From the NCBI RefSeq assembly GCF_016863275.1, contig NZ_BOOO01000041.1, positions 110,870 to 174,869 of the forward strand: a stretch of 64,000 nucleotides of DNA, read 5' to 3'. The notes under the pieces are model-generated. The model worked only from the letters and a program-made list of their open reading frames with translations, did not search any database and was not told where the DNA came from. The position numbers and the translations under genes were made by a program. Below, in pieces: positions 17,922 through 27,693 of the stretch. Numbering within the stretch: the first letter of the stretch is position 1; each line of letters starts with the position of its first letter. This stretch comes from Planotetraspora mira (lineage in GTDB: Bacteria; Actinomycetota; Actinomycetes; Streptosporangiales; Streptosporangiaceae).

Positions 17922-18890
17922 TCACTCGAGCAGGCTCACGAGGTGGGCCGACACGTCGGCCAGCAGGCTGCCCGGGACCACGGGGGAGGCGGCGACGGCC
18001 GACATGAGGCTGGGCAGCCCAGGCAGCGGGAAGCCGTCGTCGCTCGTCGCCTGATGCCCGACGGGATTCTTGTCCAGGGCCGTACGGCTGCGCCCCCACG
18101 CGTCGAGGACCTCCTCGGCCGAGGGGACGCCGAAACCGTGGCCGACGGGCGCGGCGTGCCGGAGCCGTACGAGCGGGCTCTGCGCGAAGGCGAGCGCCAC
18201 CCGGCAGCGGAGCGTCAGGTCGTCGAGGTCGGAGACCCAGGACAGGGCGGTGCACGGGTTCCTGCACCGGGCCGCGCAGGTGGCGAGGGCGCCCGCGACC
18301 TGGCTGTGCTGCCGGTCGAGATACGCACGCCAGCCGGTTCCCGGCTCGGCCGCGACGCGTAGCGTCCGCTCGGCCGCCGACTGCTCGGCCCTGGTGTGCT
18401 GGCACATCCGGTCGCCGATCGTCCCGAACCGGCTTCCCGGTCCGCTCAACGCCTCCGGCCAGCGGGCGGGGTCGCCCGCGTGACCGAGCGCGGGCTCGAT
18501 GGCCAGCAGCGGCAGGTACTCGCTGGCGATGTGGACGGCCGCGATCATGGCGCTGAGCTCGCGGCGGGCCCAGCGGATCTCGATCACCTCGAGGAGCAGC
18601 GCGTACGCCGGGCGCATCGACCCCAGCGCCCCGCGCGGCTGCTCCCTCGGCGTCTGGGGCAGGTGACAGTCGCTCGCGCGCCGGCGCAGATCGGCCGGGA
18701 CGGCCCGCACGTCGACGTCGGCGGCGAAGTCCTCGGCGTCGAGGGTCAGCAGCAGCCGGCCGAACTCGCAGACCGAGGTCACCATGGCCGCCGTTTCGCG
18801 GTCCTTCAGCACCGCCGGGGCGAGGGCCCCGACGTCGCCGAAGGAGTACCGCCGTGCCAGGGCGATCAGCAGGTCCCGCGCCGAGTCCAC
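17922..18890 (-). CDS. Hypothetical protein in the lemA/DUF2207-like operon (322 aa)
   Basis: Unrecognised, mostly alpha-helical protein with no signal peptide or membrane segment. Scattered cysteines (VCEFG, RMCQHTR, CAARCRNPC) could bind metal. GTG at 18890 is chosen because GAAGGGG lies six nt upstream and it sits 11 nt after the stop of the DUF2207-like gene; a much longer upstream frame is antisense-like composition. The tight spacing indicates an operon lemA, DUF2207-like, this gene, so it probably works with that membrane pair. Confidence 0.6.
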   Translation of the reverse strand: MDSARDLLIALARRYSFGDVGALAPAVLKDRETAAMVTSVCEFGRLLLTLDAEDFAADVDVRAVPADLRRRASDCHLPQTPREQPRGALGSMRPAYALLLEVIEIRWARRELSAMIAAVHIASEYLPLLAIEPALGHAGDPARWPEALSGPGSRFGTIGDRMCQHTRAEQSAAERTLRVAAEPGTGWRAYLDRQHSQVAGALATCAARCRNPCTALSWVSDLDDLTLRCRVALAFAQSPLVRLRHAAPVGHGFGVPSAEEVLDAWGRSRTALDKNPVGHQATSDDGFPLPGLPSLMSAVAASPVVPGSLLADVSAHLVSLLE

Positions 18891-18901
18891 CGGCGGCCCC
18901 T

Positions 18902-20758
18902 TCAGGACGGGCCGAGCCGGGTGACCGCCGCGCGGGCCAGGGCGATCAGCGGGTCGGGCGGCGGCGGGCCGTCGGGCGTCGACACGTTGATGGCGAAGGT
19001 GCCCTCGTCCGTCGTGGCCGACACGACGCCGGGGTAGAGCATCGCCTGCCTGCCCACGCCCTGGACCGGCTTGCCCTCGGCACGGGTCAGCATGTGCCCG
19101 AGGACCATCAGGTAGCGGGAGCGCTTGCCGGCCGCGGCGTGCACGTCGACCGTCCATCCCGAGCCCGTCGTGTAGCGGCACGAGTTGACGTGGAACCAGG
19201 CGGGGGCGAGCGGCGTGCCGCTGTACGGCCCGGCTGCGCCGACGTCGATGCCCAGCGCGTTCTTGAGGTCGGCGGGCGTCACGAGATCGGCCGGGCGCAC
19301 GTCGCCTTCGCCAGCGGGCGCGTCGGGCCGGGCCGACCGTTCGAAGATCTTGACCTGGCCGAGGTGTTCGGGCGCGTTGACCTTGTGCTCACCGGTGTCG
19401 TTGTAGGCGGTGTCGCGGGGGCGGGCGCGTTCGAGGACCTCGATCTTCCTGATCCAGCCCATCCTCTTGCCGGCGACGGCTCTCACGAGGTCCCCCTCGT
19501 TGAGGGGTCCGTACAGCTCGGAGGGGAGGCCGTAGGCGAGGACCTCCCGGGAACGGCCCTCGTCGACGGCGCAGAAGTACTCAGGGTTCGAGGGGCTGTC
19601 GCCGCTCGACTCCCCGAACTTCCGCAGCCGGACGATCTGCCCCTGGATGATGGTGTTCCCGGAGTAGTCGATGATCGTGTAGATGATCGGGAGCGCGGCG
19701 ATGGCCCCGCCGACCAGCACCGGCGTGGGCGTGAGGAGCGCGTCCGGCCAGTACCCGAAACTCGTCGCGACGAGCAGGAGGATGAACACCCAGACCCCGA
19801 TCATCATCCCCGCGAGCAGACCGTGGCCGATCATCGTCAGTGGTTTGCGGCCCCAGAACCTGCGCGAGCGATAGCGCACGTGGACGGGGTGCCACATGCC
19901 GCCGTAGTCGGACCAGGCCCGGCTGTCGTCGGCGGGAGTGGTGATCGGCAGGCTCGTCACGGCGCGGGGCGCGAGGCCGAGGGCCGCGGCGTAGGCGAGG
20001 TGCCGGCCCCAGATCGTGACAGACGCGGCGGGCTGCTCGCCGAAGCGCCCGGTGGCGGAGAGATGATCCCGCACGCCGAGCCATCGGCCCGCGATCTCGG
20101 CGCCGCGCTTGGTGCCACGCTCGCCGTTGAGCTTGCTCATCAGGCCGGCGAGCAGGAGGAAGCAGAAGAACCCCGCTGCGACGCCGGGACTGCCCTCCTC
20201 GTCGGAGGCGTTCGCCGCGGCGTGGGAGACCTCCGCCGTGATCCCGACCAGCACGGCGACGGCGACCGCCGTCGTGGTGAGGAGCGCGGCCTGCGCCCTG
20301 CTCCAGCGCGGACGGGACAGGCCCTGAGCGCGGGCCTCGACGATCACCTTCTTGCGGAAGCTCTTCCACCAGCGGGAGATGTCGCGTGAGCCCTCGGCGA
20401 GGGCGCCGGTCGCGACGACGCCGTCCACGGCGAGCGAGCGGACGTGTTCGTAGACGAGCCTCTCGTAGGCGTTGAGGTCGCCGGGGTCGCGGCGGAGCCG
20501 TACGAGGGAGAGTTCCGGGCCGATCTCCTCGATGGCGAGCGCGCCCTTCGCGGCGAGGTCGAGCACGGTGGCGGAGGCGGCCTCATTGGTCAGCCGCCAG
20601 TCTCCGGTGAGCAGGTCGACGATGGCGGGGGACTGCTCGCCCAGCGCTTCGGTGGCCGGCCCGGCCTTGACCTCCGGTGTCCGCGTCGCCGCGGCGAGCA
20701 CGAGCAGAACCAGCAGCCACAGGCCGACGGCCAGGGCTGCGGCGATCCACATGATCAT
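18902..20758 (-). CDS. DUF2207-like membrane protein
   Basis: 618 residues. An N-terminal membrane helix (about 3-25) is followed by the winged-helix-like segment AIVDLLTGDWRLTNEAASATVLDLAAKGAL that characterises the C-terminal part of DUF2207 proteins, then paired membrane segments (about 170-215 and 310-355) and a soluble C-terminal region. The extracellular DUF2207 N-terminal domain is absent. LemA/DUF2207 pairs are widespread, with a proposed role at the cell envelope. It begins 2 nt after the lemA stop. Confidence 0.7.
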   Translation of the reverse strand: MIMWIAAALAVGLWLLVLLVLAAATRTPEVKAGPATEALGEQSPAIVDLLTGDWRLTNEAASATVLDLAAKGALAIEEIGPELSLVRLRRDPGDLNAYERLVYEHVRSLAVDGVVATGALAEGSRDISRWWKSFRKKVIVEARAQGLSRPRWSRAQAALLTTTAVAVAVLVGITAEVSHAAANASDEEGSPGVAAGFFCFLLLAGLMSKLNGERGTKRGAEIAGRWLGVRDHLSATGRFGEQPAASVTIWGRHLAYAAALGLAPRAVTSLPITTPADDSRAWSDYGGMWHPVHVRYRSRRFWGRKPLTMIGHGLLAGMMIGVWVFILLLVATSFGYWPDALLTPTPVLVGGAIAALPIIYTIIDYSGNTIIQGQIVRLRKFGESSGDSPSNPEYFCAVDEGRSREVLAYGLPSELYGPLNEGDLVRAVAGKRMGWIRKIEVLERARPRDTAYNDTGEHKVNAPEHLGQVKIFERSARPDAPAGEGDVRPADLVTPADLKNALGIDVGAAGPYSGTPLAPAWFHVNSCRYTTGSGWTVDVHAAAGKRSRYLMVLGHMLTRAEGKPVQGVGRQAMLYPGVVSATTDEGTFAINVSTPDGPPPPDPLIALARAAVTRLGPS

Positions 20759-20760
20759 GG

Positions 20761-21312
20761 CTAGAACCGCACCTGGACCGAGCCGAGCTCCTCGCCGGGG
20801 ACCTGGAAGTAGACCCTCTCGGAGAAGCCCGTCATGCCCGCGACGATGTTGGCGGGAACGGTCTGGATCGCGTTGTTGTAGGTCAGGACGGCGTCGTTGT
20901 AGTACTGCCGCGAGTAGGCGATCCGGTTCTCCGTGGTCGCCAGCTCCTCCTGAAGCTCCGCGAAGTTGTGGCTGGCCTTGAGGTCGGGGTAGGCCTCCGC
21001 GACCGCGAAAAGACTCTTGAGGGCGCCGGAGAGCGCGTTCTCGGCCACGGCCCGATCGGCGGGGCCCTGCGCGTTGATGGCCATCGAGCGGGCGGCGGTC
21101 ACGGCCTCGATGGTCTGCCGCTCATGGGCGGCGTAGCCCTTCACGGTCTCGACAAGGTTGGGGATCAGGTCGTAGCGGCGCTTGAGCTGCACATCGATCT
21201 GCGCCCAGGCGTTGTCCACGGCGTTACGGGTGCGTACGAGGCGGTTGTAATGGGACACGATCACCACGGCCAGCACGGCCACGATGGCGACGACGACGAT
21301 CAAGGGGATCAT
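20761..21312 (-). CDS. lemA: LemA family protein
   Basis: 183 residues with the standard LemA layout: a single N-terminal membrane helix ([16 protein letters not shown]), then coiled-coil helices including [32 protein letters not shown] and the C-terminal [19 protein letters not shown] signature. First gene of a three-gene minus-strand operon with the DUF2207-like protein and the 322-residue protein. ATG at 21312 has GGAGGC upstream. Confidence 0.93.
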   Translation of the reverse strand: MIPLIVVVAIVAVLAVVIVSHYNRLVRTRNAVDNAWAQIDVQLKRRYDLIPNLVETVKGYAAHERQTIEAVTAARSMAINAQGPADRAVAENALSGALKSLFAVAEAYPDLKASHNFAELQEELATTENRIAYSRQYYNDAVLTYNNAIQTVPANIVAGMTGFSERVYFQVPGEELGSVQVRF

Positions 21313-21415
21313 GGGGAGGCCTCCTGGAGGGACGGTAGACCGGGAAGTTCTGTGCTGTAAACGATCGCTATGTCATCGTGTGGAGCTTGCATCCGGCTTG
21401 CGTGAGGCTTTCACG

Positions 21416-21448
21416 CCGAAGGCCACGGTGCGAAACCGTGGCCTTCGG
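21416..21448 (-). terminator. Strong hairpin terminator downstream of pepN
   Basis: A perfect 14-bp stem (CCGAAGGCCACGGT) with a GCGAA loop lies between the lemA start and the pepN stop. It most likely terminates pepN, reading leftward. There is no long U-tract, as is usual for actinobacterial I-shaped terminators. Confidence 0.8.
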
Positions 21449-21476
21449 GGACTTCCTGGGTGAGTCGGGGGGTGCG

Positions 21477-24044
21477 CTACTCGGCGGCCGCGTCCCTCTC
21501 CCTGGCCTTCAGGGCCCTGCTGACTCCGTCCGCGCCCTCCAGCAGCAGCCGGCGCAACGCGTTGGGGGGCTGGGCGGCGGCGATGTGGTCCTGGGTCTTG
21601 GCCACCGTGTCCGCGCTGATCAGCAGTGCCGGGTAGCAGCCGACGACGAAGTTCTGCGCCGAGTCGAAGGTCCACTCCGCCCAGATGCGCTCGACCTCGT
21701 CCAGGAACCTGTCGCCGTACGGCTCGAGCAGCTCGACGTGGTTGGGGTCCATGAAGCCGAGGACCGTCGACCGGAGCAGCGCGCCGCTCAACCGGCCGCC
21801 GGTGATGGCGGCCCACGTCTCGGCCTTGCCCTCGGGCGTGGGGATCGCGGCCCGGCTGAGCGCGGCGGAGCGCTCGCCGGTGGCCGTGGCGTCCCGGGAG
21901 AGCTCGGCGTCGATGTCGGCCGCGCCGAGCACTCCGCCGGAGACCAGCGCGTGGGTCAGCGTCCAGCGCAGGTCGGTGTCGACGGCCAGCCCCTCGGGCA
22001 CGCCGGTGCCGTCGAGGATGCCGCGGACGAAGGCCAGGTCGTCCGCCGACGTCGCGACCGCGGTGAAGGCGTTGACGTAGGCGAGCTGGTGGTCCGACCC
22101 CGGCTCCGCCGAGCCGATCAGGTTGCGCAGCGCGGTGGCCAGCTGGGCGAGGCCGGTGGCCCGCCACGCCGGGTCGCCGTACTGCTGGATCGCGAGGCGC
22201 GCCTGCCGGAGCACGGCCTGCACGACCGTGATGTCGCGCACGGAGTCGATGCCGGAGACCACGAGCGCGACATAGTCACGGGTGGCCATCTCGGCGTCAC
22301 GGGTCATGTCCCAGGCCGCCGACCAGCACAGCGCGCGGGGCAGGGACTCCTGGAAGGCGGCGATGCCGCCGTTCACCAGCGTCGACAGCGACCGGGGGTC
22401 GAGCCGGACCTTGGCGTAGGTGAGGTCGTCGTCGTTGACGAGCACGAGGTCGGGCTGTGCCTCGCCGACCAGCTCGGTGACGGCCGTGCGGGCGCCGACG
22501 ACGTCGAGCTCGACCCGGCGGGTGCGGGTCAGGACGCCGCCGTCCAGCGAGTAGAGGCCGATCGCGACCCGGTGCGAGCGGAGCGTCGGGTGCTCCTGCG
22601 GCGCCTCCTGGAGCACGTCGAAGGTCAGGAAGCGGCCCTCGTCGTCGGTGGTGAACGACGGGCGCAGCGTGTTGACCCAGGAGGTCTCCAGCCATTCCTT
22701 CGACCAGGACGACAGGTCGCGGCCCGACGTGCGCTCCAGAGCGGAGAGCAGGTCCTGCAGGGTGGTGTTGCCCCAGGCGTGCTCGTTGAAGTAGTCGCGG
22801 ACGCCGGCGAGGAAGTTCTCCAGGCCCACGTAGGCGACCAGCTGCTTGAGGACGGAGGCGCCCTTGGCGTAGGTGATGCCGTCGAAGTTGACCTCGACGG
22901 CCTGCATGTCGGGGATGTCCGCCGCGATCGGGTGGGTGGAGGGCAGCTGGTCCTGCCGGTACGCCCACGACTTCTCGACGTTGGCGAACGTGGTCCACGC
23001 GCCCTGGCCCCAGCGCGTGGCCTCGGCCTGGCAGAGCACCGACATGTAGGTGGCGAACGACTCGTTCAGCCACAGGTCGTCCCACCAGCGCATGGTGACC
23101 AGGTCACCGAACCACATGTGCGCCATCTCGTGCAGGATCGTCTCCGCGCGGCGCTCCACGACGGCGTCGGTCACGCGCGAGCGGAAGACGTAGTCCTCGA
23201 GGAACGTCACGGCGCCGGCGTTCTCCATCGCGCCGGCGTTGAACTCCGGCACGAAGAGCTGGTCGTACTTCCCGAACGGGTAGCGCAGCCCGAAGACCCG
23301 GTGGAAGAAGTCGAAACCCTGCTTGGTGATCTCGAAGATGTTGTCCGCGTCGAGGTGCTGGGCGAGGGAGCGCCGCACGTAGACCCCGAGCGGGATGCCG
23401 TCGTGCTCGTCGCGCTCCACGGCGTACGGCCCCGCGATCAGGGCGGTGATGTAGGTCGACATCACCGGCGTGGGCGGGAAGTGCCACCGCCGCGCGGCCT
23501 GGAGGGTGCCGTGCCGTCCGTGGTGCTCGTCGAGCCCCGACACCGAGTCGGGGGCGGCGTTGGAGACGACCTCCCAGGCGGCCGGCGCGAGGACGGTCAG
23601 CTCGAAGGTGGCCTTGAGATCCGGCTGGTCGAAGCAGGCGTACATCCGGTGGGCGTCGGCCGTCTCGAACTGGCTGTGCAGGTAGACCTGCTGGTCGACC
23701 GGGTCGACGAAACGGTGGAGGCCCTCACCGGTGCGCATGTAGGACGCGTCGGCGTCGATGCGCAGCTCGTTGTGCTCGGCGAGGCCGGGCAGCGGGATCC
23801 GTCCCTTGTCGGCGTCGTAGGTCGCCGGGTCGAGGTCCGCGCCGTTCAGCACGACCTTGCGGACATGCGCTCCGTGCAGGTCGATGAAGGTGTCGGCCCC
23901 GGGCCGGCTGGAGGTGAAGTGGACGGTCGTGATGCTCTCGAACCGGTCCTCCCCCTCGGTGAGGTCGAGCTCGACCTCATACGACTGGACCGTCAGCAAC
24001 CGGGCTCGCTCCCGAGCCTCTTCACGCGTCAGATTGCCTGCCAC
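21477..24044 (-). CDS. pepN: Aminopeptidase N (M1 zinc metallopeptidase)
   Basis: 855-residue cytoplasmic aminopeptidase. The exopeptidase motif GAMENAGAVTF precedes the zinc site HEMAH (His305, Glu306, His309) and third ligand Glu328 in WLNESFAT. A C-terminal ERAP1-like helical domain (about 500-840) is complete. Length fits the actinobacterial family. Monocistronic, with a strong hairpin after the stop. Confidence 0.96.
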   Translation of the reverse strand: MAGNLTREEARERARLLTVQSYEVELDLTEGEDRFESITTVHFTSSRPGADTFIDLHGAHVRKVVLNGADLDPATYDADKGRIPLPGLAEHNELRIDADASYMRTGEGLHRFVDPVDQQVYLHSQFETADAHRMYACFDQPDLKATFELTVLAPAAWEVVSNAAPDSVSGLDEHHGRHGTLQAARRWHFPPTPVMSTYITALIAGPYAVERDEHDGIPLGVYVRRSLAQHLDADNIFEITKQGFDFFHRVFGLRYPFGKYDQLFVPEFNAGAMENAGAVTFLEDYVFRSRVTDAVVERRAETILHEMAHMWFGDLVTMRWWDDLWLNESFATYMSVLCQAEATRWGQGAWTTFANVEKSWAYRQDQLPSTHPIAADIPDMQAVEVNFDGITYAKGASVLKQLVAYVGLENFLAGVRDYFNEHAWGNTTLQDLLSALERTSGRDLSSWSKEWLETSWVNTLRPSFTTDDEGRFLTFDVLQEAPQEHPTLRSHRVAIGLYSLDGGVLTRTRRVELDVVGARTAVTELVGEAQPDLVLVNDDDLTYAKVRLDPRSLSTLVNGGIAAFQESLPRALCWSAAWDMTRDAEMATRDYVALVVSGIDSVRDITVVQAVLRQARLAIQQYGDPAWRATGLAQLATALRNLIGSAEPGSDHQLAYVNAFTAVATSADDLAFVRGILDGTGVPEGLAVDTDLRWTLTHALVSGGVLGAADIDAELSRDATATGERSAALSRAAIPTPEGKAETWAAITGGRLSGALLRSTVLGFMDPNHVELLEPYGDRFLDEVERIWAEWTFDSAQNFVVGCYPALLISADTVAKTQDHIAAAQPPNALRRLLLEGADGVSRALKARERDAAAE

Positions 24045-24178
24045 ACCTGCTCCTTGTGAACCACATCGCCCCGATCCCCTACGCCCCGTCGCGAGAGGGT
24101 TGCCTGAATCCTGCCATGCCGCGCTGACAACCCGGGATTCAAGATGTCCCCTACCTGGAATATCAGGAAGCCGAAGCC

Positions 24179-24202
24179 CGGTTGACAGTACGGTTGACAG
24201 TA
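24179..24202 (+). repeat. Exact 12-bp tandem duplication containing TTGACA
   Basis: CGGTTGACAGTA occurs twice in direct tandem (24179-24190, 24191-24202) upstream of the nitroreductase-family gene. Each copy holds a consensus -35 hexamer TTGACA. A matching -10 is not obvious downstream, so this may be a duplicated -35 or activator site. Confidence 0.6.
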
Positions 24203-24235
24203 ATGGAACGACATTCTGGTGGAGAGGGTGGCACA

Positions 24236-24850
24236 GTGTCCGATCGAACGCGCGCCGATTTCTGGTTCGACCCCTCGTGCCCCTGGGCGTGGATCACCTC
24301 ACGGTGGATCCTCGAGGTGCAGAAGGTCCGCCCCGTCGAGGTGCACTGGCACATCATGAGCCTGGCCGTCCTCAACGAGGACGAGGACAAGGGCGTCTCC
24401 GCGGAGTACCGCGAGCGCTCCAAGAAGACCCTCGGCCCGGTCCGCGTGATCGCGGCGGCCGCGCGGAAGCACGGTGACCGGGTCCTCGGCGACCTCTACA
24501 CCGAACTCGGCACCCGCTTCCACGACGAGGGCAGGACACGCGACCGCGAGACGATCGAGGAGGCGCTCGCCGCCGCCGGGCTCGAACGCGACCTCGCGGA
24601 CGCCCTCGACAGCGACGAGTACGACGAGGCGATCCGCGCCTCCCACGGGGAGGGCATCGGGCTGGTCGGCCAGGAGGTCGGCACCCCGGTGATCGCCGTG
24701 GCGGGCGCCGCGTTCTTCGGGCCCGTGGTCTCGCCCATCCCGCGCGGCGAGGCGGCCGGCCGGCTGTGGGACGGCGTCCTGCTCGTCTCCGGCACCGACG
24801 GCTTCTTCGAGCTGAAGCGTTCCCGGACAAGAAAGCCCGTCTTCTCCTGA
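24236..24850 (+). CDS. DsbA-fold protein of the mycothiol-dependent nitroreductase (Rv2466c) family
   Basis: 204 residues with a thioredoxin/DsbA fold. It begins MSDRTRADFWFDPSCPWAW; the motif is CPWA with Cys15, so the second Cys found in some relatives is absent. The cis-Pro region is VGTPVIAV. Family members use mycothiol to reduce disulfides or nitro compounds, which fits an actinomycete. The GTG at 24236 is preferred because GGAGAGGG lies seven nt upstream; the upstream in-frame ATG at 24203 has no ribosome binding site. Confidence 0.82.
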   Translation: MSDRTRADFWFDPSCPWAWITSRWILEVQKVRPVEVHWHIMSLAVLNEDEDKGVSAEYRERSKKTLGPVRVIAAAARKHGDRVLGDLYTELGTRFHDEGRTRDRETIEEALAAAGLERDLADALDSDEYDEAIRASHGEGIGLVGQEVGTPVIAVAGAAFFGPVVSPIPRGEAAGRLWDGVLLVSGTDGFFELKRSRTRKPVFS

Positions 24851-24976
24851 CTGGCGGAAGTGGACCTTGTGGAGTAACACTTGGCTCGAGGGGTCCGCGC
24901 CTCCGGTGAGCGTCTTTTCCGGCATGCGTGGCCCGAACCGTCGCGATATGACAGCCGCCGCGCAAGGATGAGGTTC

Positions 24977-26383
24977 ATGCGTCACCTTTACGTGAATGGA
25001 GCCTGGGTTCCTTCGGCCTCCGGCGAGGGCGTCGACGTCGTCAATCCGGCGACGGAAGAGGTCATCGAGACGGTCCCCGCCGGATGGCCGGGAGACGTCG
25101 ACACAGCGGTGACCGCGGCCCGCGCGGCCTTCCCCTCCTGGTCCGGTACGGCTCCCGCCGAGCGCGCCAAGTTCCTGGTCGCCGCCGCGGGCCTGCTCGA
25201 GGAACGGGCCAAGGACGTCGCCGCGACGATCGCCGCGGACATGGGCTCGCCGCTCGGCTTCGCGTTGAAGGTGCAGACGCTGATGCCCGCCGGAGTGCTC
25301 GCCTCCTACGGCGACCTCGCCGAGAGTTACGACTTCGACGCAGGCAGGGTGGGGAACTCCCAGGTCGTCAGGGAGCCCGTGGGCGTGGTCGGCGCGATCA
25401 CTCCGTGGAACTACCCGCTCCACCAGGTGATCTGCAAGGTCGCCCCGGCGCTCGCCGCCGGCTGCACCGTGGTGCTCAAGCCGAGTGAGGTGGCCCCCCT
25501 CGCCGCCTACGCGCTGGCCGACATCTTCCACGAGGTCGGCCTGCCGCCGGGCGTCTTCAACATGGTGAGCGGTCACGGGCCGGTGGTCGGCGAGGCGATC
25601 GCCTCCCATCCCGGCATCGACATGGTCTCGTTCACCGGTTCGACCCGCGCGGGCAGGCGCGTCGCCGCGCTCGCGGCCCAGACGGTCAAGAGGGTCGCCC
25701 TCGAACTCGGCGGCAAGTCGGCGAACGTGATCCTGCCCGACGCCGACATGGAGACCGCCGTCAAGGCGGGCGTCGCCAACGCCTTCATCAACTCCGGGCA
25801 GACGTGTTCCGCGTGGAGCCGCATGCTCGTCCACTGGGACCAGTACGACGACGCCGTCCGGCTCGCCGTGGACATCGCCCGCGGGTACACGACGGGTGAT
25901 CCTCTGGCCGAGGGCACGCGCCTCGGGCCGGTCGTGTCCGCCGCCCAGCGCGACCGGGTGATCCGCTACATCAACCTGGGCCAGGAGGAGGGCGCCCGTC
26001 TCGTGCTCGGCGGCACGGACAACCCCCTCGACCGGGGCTACTTCGTCGAGCCGACGATCTTCGCCGGCGTCTCGCCCGGCATGTCGATCGAGCAGGAGGA
26101 GATCTTCGGGCCGGTCCTGACCGTGGTGCCGTTCGCCACGGAGGACGAGGCCGTCTCGATCGCCAACGGCACGCCGTACGGCCTGGCGGGCGCGGTGTGG
26201 GCGGGCACCGAGGAGAAGGCGATGTCGGTGGCGCGGCGGCTGCGGACGGGTCAGGTGCACGTCAACGGCGGCCGGTTCAACCCGCTGGCGCCCTTCGGCG
26301 GCTACAAGCAGTCAGGCGTCGGCAGGGAACTCGGGCAGTTCGGCCTGGAGGAGTACCTCGAGGTCAAGGCCCTCCACCTGTGA
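24977..26383 (+). CDS. Aldehyde dehydrogenase family protein
   Basis: NAD(P)-dependent oxidation of an aldehyde to its acid. 468 residues; cofactor and active-site motifs are intact: [17 protein letters not shown], catalytic Glu243 in ALELGGKS and nucleophile Cys277 in NSGQTCSA. The C-terminal [22 protein letters not shown] is typical of betaine/gamma-aminobutyraldehyde-type enzymes, but the substrate is not determined. ATG at 24977 has AAGGA eight nt upstream and is preferred to the one at 24968. Confidence 0.92.
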   Translation: MRHLYVNGAWVPSASGEGVDVVNPATEEVIETVPAGWPGDVDTAVTAARAAFPSWSGTAPAERAKFLVAAAGLLEERAKDVAATIAADMGSPLGFALKVQTLMPAGVLASYGDLAESYDFDAGRVGNSQVVREPVGVVGAITPWNYPLHQVICKVAPALAAGCTVVLKPSEVAPLAAYALADIFHEVGLPPGVFNMVSGHGPVVGEAIASHPGIDMVSFTGSTRAGRRVAALAAQTVKRVALELGGKSANVILPDADMETAVKAGVANAFINSGQTCSAWSRMLVHWDQYDDAVRLAVDIARGYTTGDPLAEGTRLGPVVSAAQRDRVIRYINLGQEEGARLVLGGTDNPLDRGYFVEPTIFAGVSPGMSIEQEEIFGPVLTVVPFATEDEAVSIANGTPYGLAGAVWAGTEEKAMSVARRLRTGQVHVNGGRFNPLAPFGGYKQSGVGRELGQFGLEEYLEVKALHL

Positions 26384-26393
26384 CCGCGGGGGC

Positions 26394-26882
26394 CTAGGGA
26401 GCCTGCAGGAGGATCTTCCTGCGCTCGTCCTTGGCCAGCCTGTCGACGTAGAGCGTGCCCTCGAGGTGGTCGAACTCGTGCTGGAAACAGCGCGCCAGCA
26501 TCCCGCGGGCCTTGACCTCGACCGGGCGTCCGAGTCTGTCGAGGCCGCGGATCGTCGCCCCCGCGGCCCGGCCGGTCGGCGCGTAGAGCGGCTTACCGGT
26601 CTGCTTGCCGGGGACCGACAGGCAGCCCTCCTCCTCGACGACCTCTTCGGGGTCGTCGATGGTCAGCTCCGGGTTGATCACGTGGCCCTTGCGGTTGCTG
26701 ATGTCGTAGACGAACAACCGCCTGGCGACGCCGACCTGGGGGCCGGCCAGGCCCACGCCGTCGGCCGCGTACATCACCGAGAACATCTCGTCGATCAGGC
26801 GCCGCAGTTCGCGGTCGAAATCCGTCACCGGTTCCGCGGGCGTGCGCAGGACCGGGTCGCCGACGTAACGGATCTCGTGCAT
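26394..26882 (-). CDS. def: Peptide deformylase
   Basis: Removes the formyl group from nascent N-termini; essential. 162 residues with all three motifs: GVGLAGPQVG (42-51), EGCLS with metal ligand Cys87, and HEFDH (His135, Glu136, His139). ATG at 26882 follows GGAG with a 5-nt spacer; longer in-frame starts are not supported. Convergent with the aldehyde dehydrogenase. Confidence 0.96.
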   Translation of the reverse strand: MHEIRYVGDPVLRTPAEPVTDFDRELRRLIDEMFSVMYAADGVGLAGPQVGVARRLFVYDISNRKGHVINPELTIDDPEEVVEEEGCLSVPGKQTGKPLYAPTGRAAGATIRGLDRLGRPVEVKARGMLARCFQHEFDHLEGTLYVDRLAKDERRKILLQAP

Positions 26883-27013
26883 GACGCTCCTGCCTGCTTC
26901 GCGGCCCCGTCCTCGTCCGCGCGGGTACATGTAAGGACCCGGATAGGGTCACGTCTCTTACTGTAATGCAGCCCCCGGTCGTGTCGCCCGGACGAACCTG
27001 CGAAACTTGGCCT

Positions 27014-27477
<464 letters not shown>

Positions 27478-27481
<4 letters not shown>

Positions 27482-27684
27482 GGAGTGTCCCGCCGGTTCG
27501 GGCCGTTCCCCGGCCCGGAGCCGGTCGCGCCGTTCGTCTCCCTGCCCCGGCGAGTCTCCCGCCGGGGCGTCTCGTCGCGGAGGGGCTGCCGGTCGGCCGC
27601 GTCCTGCTGCTCCTCCGTCGGGCGTGACACGTCGCGTGCCCGCATCGCCGTCATCGCCGTGATCTGCAAGCTTTGCAGTGCCAT
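27478..27684 (-). CDS. Small hydrophilic hypothetical protein (68 aa)
   Basis: Starts MALQSLQITAMTAMRARDVS; the rest is Arg/Glu/Gly-rich and probably disordered. It begins 9 nt after the stop of the Eis-like gene on the same strand, suggesting it is the second gene of that operon, and overlaps the rpiB stop convergently by 4 nt. The ordered-looking N-terminus favours a real gene, but composition alone is weak evidence. Confidence 0.4.
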
Positions 27685-27693
27685 GCCCCGAGC

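Noticed and set aside
21378..24059. 893-codon plus-strand frame opposite pepN
   Set aside because: Composition is the typical Val/Gly/Asp/Arg-rich antisense of GC-rich genes; pepN has full motifs on the other strand.
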